From Allacma fusca (Eukaryota; Arthropoda; Collembola; Symphypleona; Sminthuridae), in assembly GCA_947179485.1 (NCBI GenBank), contig OX359250.1, positions 4,299,661-4,363,660 on the forward strand: a stretch of 64,000 bases of DNA, in the 5' to 3' direction. The notes below the pieces were generated by a model. That model was not told the origin of the DNA. It ran no database searches and saw nothing but the letters and a program-made list of their open reading frames with translations. Position numbers and translations under genes: made by a program. Within the stretch, counting starts at the first letter, position 1, and the number at the start of each line of letters is the position of its first letter. Positions 1 through 11,653 of this stretch are shown piece after piece.

Positions 1-295
1 GTAGTAAATAAGGTCCAAATTTAAGACGTTGTTGCAAATATTACATCTCATAGTGGATTTAATTAAGGTTTAAAAATGTCTACCCGTTCTGAACAAATCG
101 TATTCGGTTTCACACTTATGTTGCATTTAAAATGTTTAAGAATAACACGAATTATTCGTCACTGGCATTAAAGTCATGTCCCAGAAATTTTAATACAATG
201 GTAAAGTCTTACAATGGAAGATTTTTTCAATTTGAAATGTTAGTTGTTACTCAAAAATTTCGAACCATGGATAACACTTTATCACAAACTAACAG

Positions 296-399
296 TTAAC
301 TATTCAATTAATCATCAATTGTGATTATGAATTCATCGTGTTTTTCAAGAAATTATTATTTGTAATTTGTAATCACAAAATGGGAAATTGACGTTCCTG
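296..399. repeat. Right end of an AT-rich hAT-like repeat
   Basis: The stretch holds AATCATCAATTGTGATTATG-type sequence and ends with AATCACAAAA, GGAAATTGAC and TTCCTG. The same terminus closes the element at 57733-59510. The left end is not visible and probably lies before the window or has decayed, so only the right end is called. No coding capacity is seen. Confidence 0.5.
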
Positions 400-869
400 G
401 CCCTTATACGGATTTACCGCTCCTCCACGCTTGAAGGACCCAAACGCCAAAGCGAGCGCACGTACTGCATCCTTCGGCCCGTGCATTCATACCCCGTAAA
501 AACACGTAAAAAAACTGGGAAAAAGAAAAATCCAGTCGACCCAAATGCAGAATCTGCAAGAAGCATGCAAATCTATTGTTCTGATTTTTATAGCCCGCGC
601 CATCCCATTTTCCTATCCTTTAACACACCCATGTTAAAGGATAAGAAAAAGTGAAACTTCCCATCCGACCCAAGTATCCCAAACTTCCAATCAAACTTCC
701 AACGTCCATCAAAACTGGTAGCTATAACTGATACAGTACATAACTGATAACTGGCTAACTGCTTATATTAAATATATTACATACATATTATTGGTTCGAT
801 GTCCTTGTAAACAGAGCGGGAAGTCACACAATTTCCTAGTTGATGTAATTTTCAAGATACATCAGTATT
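400..869. other. Unassigned stretch
   Basis: No gene, repeat end or recognisable domain is seen here. The 88-codon open frame at 388-654 is basic and low in similarity to anything I know. It starts inside a repeat end and has no splice or promoter context. Confidence 0.4.
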
Positions 870-1412
870 TTCTATCAGGTCTTTGTCGGAAAATTAAACT
901 CTAAGTGAAGTTAACTGCTGCAAAGAGTGTGAGCAAAAAGCGTTGGACCGAAACTTACCGGACAATTAATATATGTTCCTCCACCCTGTATGCTTCCAGG
1001 GTTAAACTTAAAAATACACACCCCGACCTTTGCGTAGAGTGTAACCTCCAAGAACAAAATGATATACTCCATATTCTAACCAGGTGCAGTATATACGGCC
1101 AAGAAAGGCAAATGTATCTGGGTAACTATAATGTAATTAATTACAAATCTGAAAGCTCACTGCTCGCTCTCTTTAAGGACCCTCCTAAGGAGTTCATCTT
1201 CGATGTTTTTAAGTTTATTCATAGTTGCTGCATACGAAATAATTTTCTTAATTGTCTTTAACCTCAAAACAGGCCAACCAAGATTGGCAATCTTTCTAGT
1301 AGACTCACATTTACTTTATCTTTTTAAAACCTTTGATTAATGTACGGATGATATGGGCGAAGCCCGAAGAGAATACTGAATAAATTGAATTGAATGGAAT
1401 TGAATTAATATA
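870..1412 (+). mobile_element. LINE 3' fragment (C-terminal finger and tail)
   Basis: An open frame at 905-1258 ends in a C-x2-C-x8-H-x4-C motif (LCVECN...HILTRC), the zinc finger found at the C-terminus of LINE ORF2 proteins. After the TAA comes a short 3' UTR with GGGCGAAGCCC (a small stem) and AATAAA. It closes with repeats of the TTGAA type near 1385-1412, a simple-repeat tail typical of non-LTR elements. Reverse transcriptase and endonuclease are absent, so this is a 5'-truncated dead copy. The 3' end resembles the LINE piece at 58106-58685. Confidence 0.75.
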
Positions 1413-2199
1413 TGTGGTAATATGGTAATATACGTTGTAATAGGTTTAATGTACAAGGAAATACAAAACCAGCTGGATCAGCTAAGTCAAAAATTTTAAC
1501 GAGTATACGTAGGGCCTGGCTACTAATTTCATACATACTCAATCGGTTGTTTGATACTTGCACAGTTGAAATTTTCTTTGCCGAGGTCAATTTTTCGGAT
1601 TCAGTAAAGTTGACAATCTTGGACTTCGGCCAAATTAGAGATTTCCAGGGACTGGGATTAGCTCTAAACTCTATAATTGCCCCTGTAACGAGAGAATGAA
1701 GACTTTCAAAGATTTGAAAACAATGCAGACATTATGACTAATTTCGGTGATATTATGGGAAACATGCTGCAGTTTAGTGTAGTACAAATCTGGAAATGGA
1801 TATTCATTATCGTGTTATGCACAATTCAATGGAACATACTTTAGAAAGCCACTGTATACATAATTATGATTCAAATCATGTTTTTGTTACAAATTTATTT
1901 ACACATAATAAATATCAAAAATTCAATAATTGTACTATTTCAAGTAAATCATAATGTACTGGTGTAAATTCTGTCTGCCTGTATATTCACCAGAAATCTG
2001 AGAACATACATTTTAGTAGCAGGCATAAGTGCGGCTTTTGTCGTTGAATGTCTGTGAGCGAGCGACCTATGGATAATTATTCTCTAGCAACATCTCATAG
2101 AATTATATCTAACATATTAATGTGTCCAATAAAAATAAATAATTTACAGTAGTATTAATAATAAGTGCAAGAACAATTCCCTGACAAATTACACCATTT
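1413..2199. other. Unassigned stretch
   Basis: AT-rich sequence with no convincing coding frame, inverted repeat or known repeat end. The short minus-strand frame at 1405-1590 overlaps the LINE tail and has no gene context. Confidence 0.4.
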
Positions 2200-3626
2200 C
2201 TATGACCAAACAAGGTGTGTTCACAAAGAGCTTTAGGAAGTACAAGTAGCGAATCGATATGGATTTGAGATACATCCTGATATCATGAAATTTACAATGC
2301 GGGTGTTTGCATATGATCTAGCAGTAGCATCTGAGTCAATAGAAGGAGCTGATGAGTTCTGTCGAATAACGTTGTACAATTTGAACAAAGTCGGTTATAA
2401 CTCAAACCCAAGTAAATGTCAGGCTATTGTAATTAACAACGGAATGTTAGTTAACCAACCTATACAAACTAGTAATGATTTTATTATTTCTGCCAGTGAA
2501 GTGGATAAGACGTTCAAATATTCAGGTGACAAAATCGTGTTTGGTAAGCCTACAGTGATCTTCAAAATTTAGTATCAACGTCAATGTTAAAATCTGTTCA
2601 GAGCTTAAATATTATCAATGGCCTACATTAATTTATCCGTTATCTTGTGCGCCATTGTATAAGATTCCAGGGGTCGGATTTATGTAGATCTTCCTGGAAG
2701 ATCATTTCTAAATTTCATTAGAAAGAGGAGTCTTATGTCCCTTTCTAAGGAGATTCTCAACGATTTCAAAAATCCCTGCTGAAAAAAGGTCGACGATTTT
2801 TGAAATGCCTCTTGGGACAAATAATTTCCTGCAAAATGAGGTCAACCATTCTAAAAATCCATTTGCATATCAAATTCCCCTGCAACACGATAACAAATTT
2901 GAAAATCCCTACCAAAAAAGGTCAACGATTTAAAAAATCCCTGTTCGCAAAACAAAATTCCCCTTCAGATTTCCCTACCAGAACTAGTTTTTCCCTGGCA
3001 AGAATCTTCCAGCCTTCCCACAAAAATCCGACCACTGAAGATTCCATTGCAATGTCATTTTTGAAAGATTTAAATCAGCTAATTTCTAGTGCAACCAAAG
3101 AAATAATTGGTTTACCAAATGACAATCCAAATACAATGCTATATACGTCAAGAAAATTACGAAGATTCTAAATGATGAATGCAGGGTGGGAAGTGTTCCT
3201 ACATCATAATGTTTGTATATGTGCTAGCAGAAGAGGTTCATTGTTTGGAAACAAATGAATCAACCATAAAAGTTGACATCTTATGCATTAATAAGAATAA
3301 GACAGGTTGGTAGATCCAATTATAAGATGTGAACAGGATCATCACCAACCTGACGATGCTGATCAAGAGAAAAAATCTCTTTATGAACCGTATATTCCAT
3401 ATTTTCAACAAATATGGTGTAAAAACGATTGAAGTCATTGGATTGATGATTGGGGCTCGTGGCTTGATAACTTCACGTTTTGAAGATTTTCGGAATCGTT
3501 TTGGTATAAGGAAGGAGTTTTGGAAGAAACAATATTATGCGTTATTAGATGATCTTATAAGACAGCTCATAGTCACTTGTATAATATTAATACGTGAAGT
3601 TAATTATATAAAATGTGAATTAATTG
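2200..3626 (+). mobile_element. R2-like LINE with RLE endonuclease, 3' portion, decayed
   Basis: The first part (2285-2660) encodes an RT palm remnant: VFAYDLAVASES stands where FADDLAVVS is expected, followed by NKVGYNSNPSKCQAIVI. It continues with LIYPLSCAPLYKIP. A small hAT element interrupts it, and the frame resumes with FLKDLNQLISSATKEIIGLP. Further on, in changing frames, come DPIIRCEQD, EKKSLYEPYIPYF and EVIGLMIGARGLI. I recognise these as the restriction-like endonuclease region of R2/R4/NeSL-type LINEs. The YxDD aspartates are altered and frames shift, so the copy is inactive. The hAT element at 3635 is inserted near its 3' end. It is not in an rDNA context. Confidence 0.75.
2669..3037. 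mobile_element. hAT-type MITE inserted in the LINE
   Basis: The ends are AGGGGTCGGATTT and AAAATCCGACCACTG, imperfect inverted repeats. It is flanked by an exact 8-bp duplication AAGATTCC (2661-2668 and 3038-3045), the hAT signature. A single C seems to have been lost at the left edge. The interior has repeated AAAATCCCTG and AAGGTCAACGAT motifs. There is no transposase. Removing it joins the two halves of the LINE reading frame, which confirms the boundaries. Confidence 0.85.
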
Positions 3627-3835
3627 TTGTTACCAAGGATGGGAAATCGGAAAAATATGAATTCTAATTCGAATTAAAATATCCAACGCGGAGAATTCCG
3701 ATTTAAAATACCTATAGCAATACTGAAAAATATGGATTCTAATACGGATTTAAATATAGTCAAGTATTCGTTCATTATGAATTCTGATTTGAATATTTAT
3801 TTGAGTACTGATAATATACTGAAAATACAAACAAC

Positions 3836-6800
3836 TCAATTGATGAAACAGTTCAACCGTAGAAACATGATATCATCAATGGTTTTTGAAGCTAGTTTTC
3901 CCCGCAAACCATTAAGTATAAATTTAAGAGCTGAAAAACACGTCCAATTGATACTTGCGTCACAGGAAAGCAAGCAAAGATTCCATAACCATCCGAAAAA
4001 ATTCAGAATATTCAGCTTGCTGCTGAACCCACTTGAAAATGTCAATTTTGCTATCCATTATCCGCGTAGAATTTTCAAATTTCAACATTTCTTCCTGCAA
4101 CTAAGCCAGAGTGGTACACAATTCTGAGAAACAAATCAATAATCTTCCATAAACACCCATTTGGAGCATTCTCTGACTGATGTTCTAACCAATTGCTCTC
4201 CTCTCAAGTCTCACTGTCACGTAGCTCATTATGACACCTTTTACCACAGCTTTCCTTGACTGTTTCAAGGATTGTTTTGACAATTTTATAAATTGATTGC
4301 AGACAATAATTAGTCGGAAAAACTCAGGCATGGGCGATGACGTCAAATGAGCCGCATGACAGCTGAGGTTAAAATTACATGCAGTAGCAGAATTAAAACA
4401 AAAGGAATGCCAATTTTAAAAATAATGATTGGTGTAAATTACAACTAAACAGAATGTCTTTCCTCCCCGCCGGCAAGAATACTTTCATACACGCAATCCT
4501 CGTCGTTGTCAATCTGTACAATTGCATCAAAAGACGTTGGCTGGACTGTTTGAGCAGTATTTAGCTTTAAAAGCCTATCTGCTAACTCTTTTACGTTTTC
4601 TCTAGCTAAGCGAACTTGCTCCGGGCTTAGAATTGATTTATAACGGGGATCTGCATAAATTGACATAACTAATACCTCACTAGATAATATTTTTTTCTCA
4701 CGTTCTTCGACACATTTTACAAAAATACCAGATGGTACGGTTCCTTGATTTTGAATATTCAGCTTCATTTTGGTCCAAATATGGTGAAATTCCCCTGCAA
4801 GTAATAAAACTTAAAAAAGTTTGTTCGTGTAAAAAGCATCGGGCCGTGTGTATACACGGTATGGATAATGTTTAAATGAATGAAAATTTGACAAATGGAT
4901 TAATAGACAAATGTATCCCAGCTCTTTTGTCAGAAATGTTATTTGTTCTTAAAATATACCTGCAGTTAGGTTGGCAGATTGAAGCTTAGTTGTTGGAATT
5001 TTTGCTGGCTCCAATAAGGAAGATAATTCTTTAAGTGAATTACAAAAAGTTGGGTGAATCCCTTTTGATTCAATGAACTTTTTTTCTACAAGTTCCTTCA
5101 CGGTGTTCTCAAGTTTGACCAAGTGTTCCAGCATGACAGTTGTGGAAGACCACCTGGTTACTACATCAATCAAAGGCGCAGGTAGCTCCCTACCTTTTAA
5201 CATGTAACGCAGCGTAGGAGTTCTAAGCTTCCGTACCAACCAACGGGCTTTCACAATAATAGCTTGAATATTTCTTGCTTTTATAAAATCCCAAACCGCA
5301 AGTTGGAGAGTATGGGCAGCACACCGCATTGTCTTGAGCCATGGAATAGTAAACATGTCAAATTCATCTTGCTCTTGAATCACAACTAGATCCTCAGTAT
5401 CAACATCAGGTGGTTCAGTTTACTCATCAGATCCTACCACTATTTCATAGTAATTAGTACTTAATTTTACATTATTACGGTACGCATAATAATTGAAAAC
5501 TAAATCATGATTGATCAAGTACCATCCTCTACTTCATCGCTTATTTCTGAGCAAACTCGAAGGGCACAGAAAGTTAGATCCGTTGTCGAAAGTGGCAGAA
5601 TAAACTTGCTACCTGTGAATTCCGTACTCTTTAATTGTATTCTCCAGGTACTCTAGTATTGTTTAAGCTGTGTGAGAATTATGAAGCTCTTTGACGGCTA
5701 AAGTGTAGAGATGGAACCTTCATTCTTTGTAAAACTGGACATTAATTCCGATGAATGGCCGATTCAGACGCGTGGCAATACGCATTTTCAGTGAAATAAC
5801 TACCCCTTGTAATTGTCGTTTAATGTGCTCCTTTTCCTTTGCAGCCCGTTTCATAGTTAAGGTTGATAACGTTTTTGAATACATGGAATAATTGCGAGGT
5901 GAACTTTTTGAAACCGGAGTCTTCAACTATCGCAAAGGTTCTCCCATTTTTCGTTACTAACCCAATGCAGGTGTCATTAAAGTCATCAATGTCCATTTCA
6001 ACCACACACTTCCTCTTTCTCCTGACAAATGAGTCCATGGAATATGACGATGTACTTCGACACTTTTCTCCTGAAAGTAAAAAATACTAACATGGTATTG
6101 TGATTACAATAATTTTTGAGAGCGAGAATTAAAATAAGTTTTCTGCTATTTTACCTGATTCAACTGTTTTGGGCTTCTCAACAACAACCACAGAAGGAAC
6201 CAATTCATTGTTATTATTATTATTATTAGTCTTTATTGCAAGTGTCAAAAAGAATCAATATATAAATATTGGTTTTCATGCCAGACACTAAGTTATCATG
6301 ACAAAATTACAAACAGTCAAAGCACGGGCCAGGTCAGCAACAATATGCTGGATGCTACAGCAATATAGATAGATAATTTAATGCTACAGCAATATATCAT
6401 TACGCTTGGTTAAGATATACTCAGTTAACTTTCGCTGAAAAATACCAAATAGACACAAATGTGAACGCAGTAAACAAGGCAGAGAATTCCACAGATTAAC
6501 ACATACATACACCACATTTTTCTGAATGATGCTACATTTAGCAATAGGATGTAAGAGCACAATGCTAGAAGCAGAGCGAAGGCTAGAGAGACCATACCTA
6601 GCAACAAAAACACCATTAATATAGTCAACACAATGTCCATAGTAAGCAAGTAGGAATATAAATTTATTGCTGTAAAAGTATATACGTTCAGACACATTAA
6701 GTACATTATATTTCTCATAGATAGATGGGAGGGGAAATGATGATTTTGATTTTGCGGTATTTGAGTGCAGTAGCAGTAGGAATTTGTCAAGTTTGTGTTG

Positions 6801-8639
6801 TAGCAGTTCAAGCTTGGATTTACACACTGAGGACCAAATTAAAATACAATAGTCAATGTGGGAGAGTACAAATGAGTTGATTACTATCTTTGGTGTACAT
6901 TCATTGAAGTACCTACGGGCGCGTACGATAGCTCCCATAGTCTTAGTTACCTTCTTTGTAACATAATCACAATGCTCCTTAAAATTTAGCTTATCGTAAA
7001 TAATAACACCCAAGTATTTAAATGACCACACTCTATTAATGTCAACACCATTAACACAGAGCTTGCAGTCAGTGGAAATTGCGGAGCTGGATTTATGTAA
7101 TTTAAATAATGTACATGGTTTTATCAGTACTAATAGTTAGCGCATTTTGAGACATCCATGTGTAGAGGCTATTAAGCCACAACTGCATATTTGAAAATAG
7201 ACTAGTTAAACATTTGTCATACATAAAAATTACTAGGCCGTCTGCATATGCCACATAATCAATATACAATAACTTAATAATATCAGAAAAACATAGTAAA
7301 TAGATATGGGCTCAGTATAGACCCTTGAGGGACACCATTAATATCAGGATAAGAACACGATGTGCAATTGTTAACAACGATTCTAAAACTTCTCATATAC
7401 ATGTAGTCACACAGGACCCTAAGCGTGTGACCATCACATTTAAAATTATTTTTGACCTTATGAAGTAGGATTAGCCTGGATACCGAGTTAAAAGCTTTTC
7501 GTAGATCAATAAAAACAGCCAAAACCTTAACCAGAGGAGGACTGAGGTAAGCACATAGCTTATGTACAAAGACAAACACCGCTGTAAAGCAGGAACGTCC
7601 TCGTCGGAACCCATGCTGGTTCTCATCCAATAAACTGCCACAATCTATGGTGTCTATTCAGAAGAACTTTTTCTAACAATTTGTTCTAAAAGGGAAGGGA
7701 ATGAATAGGCCGATATGAGTCAGCACACTCCTTATCTCCTCTTCCCTTGTAAATAGGAGTCACTGTTGCAGTTTTGAAGTAGGCTGGGATATTACCATAC
7801 AAAATTAAACAAAATCATTACCGGTGTTACAATAGAGACCCTCGAAAAGACATTATGGGTAATTACATCAGATCCACTTGACTTACATTTGAGTGTCCTA
7901 AATTCCAGCGCTTGTATAGGTTTGTGGTTGTCAGGACCGGCAATATCATTTTTGAAAATAGGTATATCAGCATCCGTATAGCTACAAGGAACCGTGAACA
8001 ATTCAGCTAGGACATTACATATTTCATTAGAAGTAAGTACAGGCATATAATCAACAGTTAATTTGTCAATAACAGTAGTGGTCTTCCTAGGCACACCAAG
8101 AACTTCATCAATGACATTCCAAACCCCCCGAGAGGATTTAGATAGAGACACTTGACGATTAAAATAATTACGTTTGGCATAGTAAATATGATGCTTTACT
8201 AAGGCCCTCAGGTATTTGTAGGTATTCCACATAGGGGTACTGTTATTTTGTAAGGCAAGCTTTTTACGTGTCCCTTTCATTTATACGCATAAGTAGCTCC
8301 TTACTCACCCATGATTTTGCAGATTTTATATTTTTCTTCTTTACAGGCAATAGATTATCAAGGTGAACACGAATAGTAGTACATATGAAATTAAGGATGA
8401 AATCAATAGTATACTGACTATGTAATAGAAGACTTAAGTCTATTTTACAAAGTTCAACATTTATCAATGACCAGTCAAAATTTTTAAAATTAAGTTATTG
8501 TGAACTTTTCTAAATGTTTTTTTTAATTCGTTACGACTTTACCAGATACATATTTATCACACTGCGTACACTTGGATTTATTCAACAAGAAATCATAATC
8601 AAAATGCACTCCGACATTACTAGTTTTCTTTCGGCCCAT
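3836..8639 (-). pseudogene. hAT transposase pseudogene (split by LINE)
   Basis: Read on the minus strand, it starts at 8639 with MGRKKTSN and a BED-type finger (KCTQCDKY...KKHLEK, one stop within). After the LINE it resumes near 6215 with NELVPSVVVVEKP. Next come an exon around 6090-5820 (MDSFVRRKRKC), then 5383-4949 (RCAAHTLQLAVWD, ARWLVRKLRTP, DVVTRWSST, the hAT RNase H-like core with the RW motif). Then 4768-4445 (YADPRYKSILSPEQVRLAR) follows, and finally 4045-3836 (FSALKFILNGLRGKL), the C-terminal dimerisation region. Stops and frame changes between blocks make it a pseudogene. Confidence 0.85.
6215..8500 (-). mobile_element. Jockey/CR1-like LINE nested in the hAT, 5'-truncated
   Basis: Minus-strand RT blocks are visible. 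They include NFDWSLINVELCKIDLSLLL (about 8485-8430), QHGFRRGRSCFTAVFVF (7620 down), FIDLRKAFNSVSR, GVPQGSILSP (near 7310), and YADG in place of the catalytic YADD (near 7245). FKYLGVIIYDKLNF and SHIDYCILIWSS follow at 7025-6830. The 3' end has AATAAAG followed by a (TAA)n tail at 6215-6232. The endonuclease domain is missing, so the copy is 5'-truncated. The altered YADD and several frame breaks make it inactive. The edge near 8500 is approximate. Confidence 0.85.
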
Positions 8640-9118
8640 TTTTAGTTACCTACAAAAATCTTTAAACTCGACGATTTTAATTACTTGAGTAATTAACTCG
8701 TAGGAAAGTTTTGAGCACAACCGTTAAAAGCCTATGTTAAATGCACGTACCAATAATTCGACTATAATTTATGTACAATGCGGAAGCATGTTCATTTCAG
8801 ATGGGGAAAACGTTCACCCAATACTCTTTGATTAGCTTTTCGTTGTAAGTAAAAATTGCGGCAATTTTAAACTTTAAATTTAAGTATGCACATTTGATGA
8901 AATAGGAATGTGCCATTGATACCAATACTTTATTTTAATCGGTATGCATTAAAAAATATTTGAATACGAATTCCGATTCCAAAAAATTTTTGGATGCAAT
9001 TTTGAATTAAAACACTTCCTGGAAACTATTTGGAATTCCAATATGAATTAGAATCCTGAAATTTTTGAATATAATTCCGATTCCGATTCCAATTCCCATT
9101 CCCATCCTTGGTTGTTAC

Positions 9119-9569
9119 AATATTATAACTAAATATACGGTCTTTAGGCAAACACTGTTGAAGTGACAGTGAAATAAATAAATTTCTATCTCTCTTAAAT
9201 GTATTTTACTTACTACATTGTCACTAAACTCTACTCCCCACAAAAAGTCATTTTTAATAGACAACAAAAAATAACTCCAGTTAAACAGCCCATATTGCGA
9301 ATAACATTTGTATGTGTACAATGCATGCAACTTTGAGTTCTTAGAACATTGCCTTCAACATCTCAAACATGCCTTTAATCTAAAATTCATGAAGTTGTCA
9401 AAAGTTATAGACAGTATGGATTTTAAAATTAATCGAGAATTTTAAATGCAAAAGTTAACAGTGTCTTAGCAAAAATGCAATAATAGGTTAATAAAATTTT
9501 AAATTTTTCGTTATTCATTTTTCTTTATGAATAAATGTTCTATTCATTTTTCATTGCCTAATGACTTGA
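9119..9569. other. Unassigned stretch after hAT
   Basis: Immediately right of the hAT target duplication. It may contain the remaining 3' tail of the R2-like LINE (AAATAAATAAAT at about 9172-9185), but nothing else is recognisable. Confidence 0.35.
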
Positions 9570-9583
9570 TCATTTGAACATAG

Positions 9584-10097
9584 GACCCTTCAAGGCTACA
9601 CTAATAATAACATTTGGGAGTTTCTTACTTTGTCTCGAGATGGAAATTGTAAAATAACGGAATTAAAAAAGCACATTGTGACGGAAAGTCAAAAACAAAC
9701 TATATCTGTTAATCAGGTAAATTTATTCGTTCTTGAATCCTTCAAAAGTCTAAGTGATGACAAAACAACAGTGGCAGAAATAGCCGGGCTCATCATCAAA
9801 GCCAATAGTCTTACAGTATTTTGTCTAATGGAAGAATTCGTTCCAAATTTTGAAATCAGAATCAACAATAATTTTTATGGTGCTAAAATGTCCAAACCTT
9901 TTCAGGTGTGTGACAGTGATGAAGATGAAATAAAAACTAATGAATACCAAAAGATGTTTTACAAAATATTTATTGGATATGTGAACAATTGGTACGATTT
10001 TTCGGATTCTAACTTCCAAAAGTATTTACATGTTTTGTGTTTAGAAAGTCATTTTTCTTTCGTCGAACTAGAAGCAGTCGTGGAAGCTACAAATTGA
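9584..10097 (+). CDS. Unrecognised open frame, possible 3'-terminal exon
   Basis: An uninterrupted frame of about 170 codons, long for such AT-rich DNA, ending TGA at 10095-10097. It has no early ATG; the first in-frame ATG is at about 9828. A possible acceptor (GAACATAG) sits just before it, and AATAAA follows about 10 nt after the stop. This is what a last exon would look like. The product is acidic and hydrophilic (for example CDSDEDEIKTNEYQKMF), and I recognise no domain. No partner exon was found. It could equally be part of an unknown transposon. Confidence 0.3.
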
Positions 10098-11310
10098 ACT
10101 AGATATGAATAAATTGTTCGATGTATAGTAATTCTTTCAAAGTTTGCAAACTCAATGACAGAATCGGAGAAACAGTAACCAAATGTGAAAAATTTCACAA
10201 TTTTTCACAAGTGTTGAAAACAAAGGCCCTCAACTCAAATTATAATGGTCGTTTCTACTTTATTTTAACTGTTGTAAGACACAGCCCTTAACTATAGTAA
10301 TCCTTTCGTATTGATGCATATCATTATATTTATACGCATGCACTGAAATAGGATTTTTGACCCCAAATATTTTGAACCCAGTCCTTACATGGGGATCTGG
10401 AAATCTGAGAGACATATCATGAAACCAATGCCTTAAAACTGATGATAAGTCTGCAGTCCGAAAAGACGTGAATATCTAAATTTGAAATTATAAATAAACC
10501 CCGACCCTGATCCAAAAGAGTCTATACACAGAAGCGCTCCAGTGATGGTTAAAATTCCTTAAAATTTAAATCAGCCAAAGTGCCTGATTTTTTATTATCC
10601 CTAAATTTCACATTTACTTCCTAACTTGCTCCGACTCATTCCATTTATCAGTAAAAATTATTCGGATCCTCCTTTTTGCTTCTTATTAGACTTTTAACCC
10701 TATGCATTGATTGGGATGCGTTCCTACATGAAAATTGTATTTATATACAATATATAAGAATTTAATCATGAATCGCATAATGCTGACTGTGTATATGACA
10801 GGATGTATGATGAGGAATTGTGAAATTTACAAGAAAGAGCGAAACAATATGCAAAAATTATGTTGTAGCGCTATCCTTCGGTGTGCTGTTTAACATATCA
10901 AGGTTTATGGATTCGTGGGAATAAAATGCTTCTGATTGAGCCAGTTTGGTTCTTAACTGTGAGTACAATTGAGCACTACAGCTGCTAGAAAGGACTCTCT
11001 CTCTCTCTAAAGACTCAGATAAGCGACACTTCCGATAAATAATCAACACACTATTATAACATTGTAAGATTCTCCCGAAAAAATATACAAGCATACTTGC
11101 ATGGCAAATTGTGTCTATCTAAGTATATCTGCTTATAAAGGTACAATTGACAGGTCTCGAAATCAATGGAGTAGACTGTATATATGTTAGACTACTCGGC
11201 TTCTGGTAGCCTAATTGGTAGTGACAAGAAATTAGTATGCTGTTGTATTTGTTGATTTACTTTACTTTGCTAAGTCAGTTCAGTCCAGTGATGGGCGTTT
11301 CAATGACTTA
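10098..11310. other. Unassigned intergenic stretch
   Basis: No gene or repeat end recognised. A short (CT)n run lies at about 10996-11008. Confidence 0.4.
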
Positions 11311-11653
11311 CTAGCACTGCGCAGCCAGCTATTTATGGCTCAGAAAGGCAAATATAAGTATCGAAGGCAGTAAATAGTTGTACGCAATAGCTGGCTTTGC
11401 AGTGCTATTATAAGCTTAATATCCGGTAAAATGTTAAATTTTAGTGCAAATTATATTTCGGGGTAATAATATAATAATAATAATTTATTCTTGGTCGATT
11501 CAAAATGACCTCAGCCTTTACAACCATTAATATTTCGGGGTACACACAATTAACTGTATAAGTACCATTCCCTGGACCCTGTAGTTCCCCCTGGTCCTCA
11601 GTTTTGTCCACAAATACTTTAACATTGTCTTGAGAAGTGACTCTAAAAATGCA
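11311..11653 (-). mobile_element. Inverted Helitron 3'-end fragment
   Basis: Read on the minus strand, this contains the last ~35 codons of the helicase frame (DNVKVFVDKTEDQ, LQGPGNGTYTVNC) and the 3' terminal region ending in CTAG at 11311-11314. It is almost identical to 16075-16326 but opposite in direction. It lies head to head with the larger + strand Helitron. A 64-bp retroposed insert (11466-11529) interrupts it. Helitrons do not normally have terminal inverted repeats, so this is a second, truncated copy or a rearrangement. Confidence 0.8.
11466..11529 (-). mobile_element. Tiny retroposed LINE/SINE tail with 13-bp TSD
   Basis: A 64-bp insert flanked by exact 13-bp duplications ATATTTCGGGGTA (11453-11465 and 11530-11542). 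On the minus strand it ends in AATAAATT plus a (TTA)n tail, as expected of an extreme 5'-truncated product of target-primed reverse transcription. The source element is not identified. Confidence 0.75.

Larger units (their letters stand above)
3635..9110 (-). mobile_element. hAT DNA transposon with exact 8-bp TSD, non-functional
   Basis: It begins CAAGGATGGGAA and ends TTCCCATCCTTG, 12-bp perfect terminal inverted repeats. Subterminal runs of GGAATCGGAATTC type follow. The flanks are the exact duplication GTTGTTAC (3627-3634, 9111-9118), diagnostic for hAT. Transposase remnants lie on the minus strand between 8639 and 3836, and a LINE has inserted in the first coding part. Relatives in this window are the elements at 59569-60489 and 13584-15682. 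Confidence 0.92.

Noticed and set aside
3732-4127. 131-codon + strand frame
   Set aside because: It overlaps the hAT terminal repeats and is antisense to the transposase C-terminus (FSALKFILNGLRGKL).
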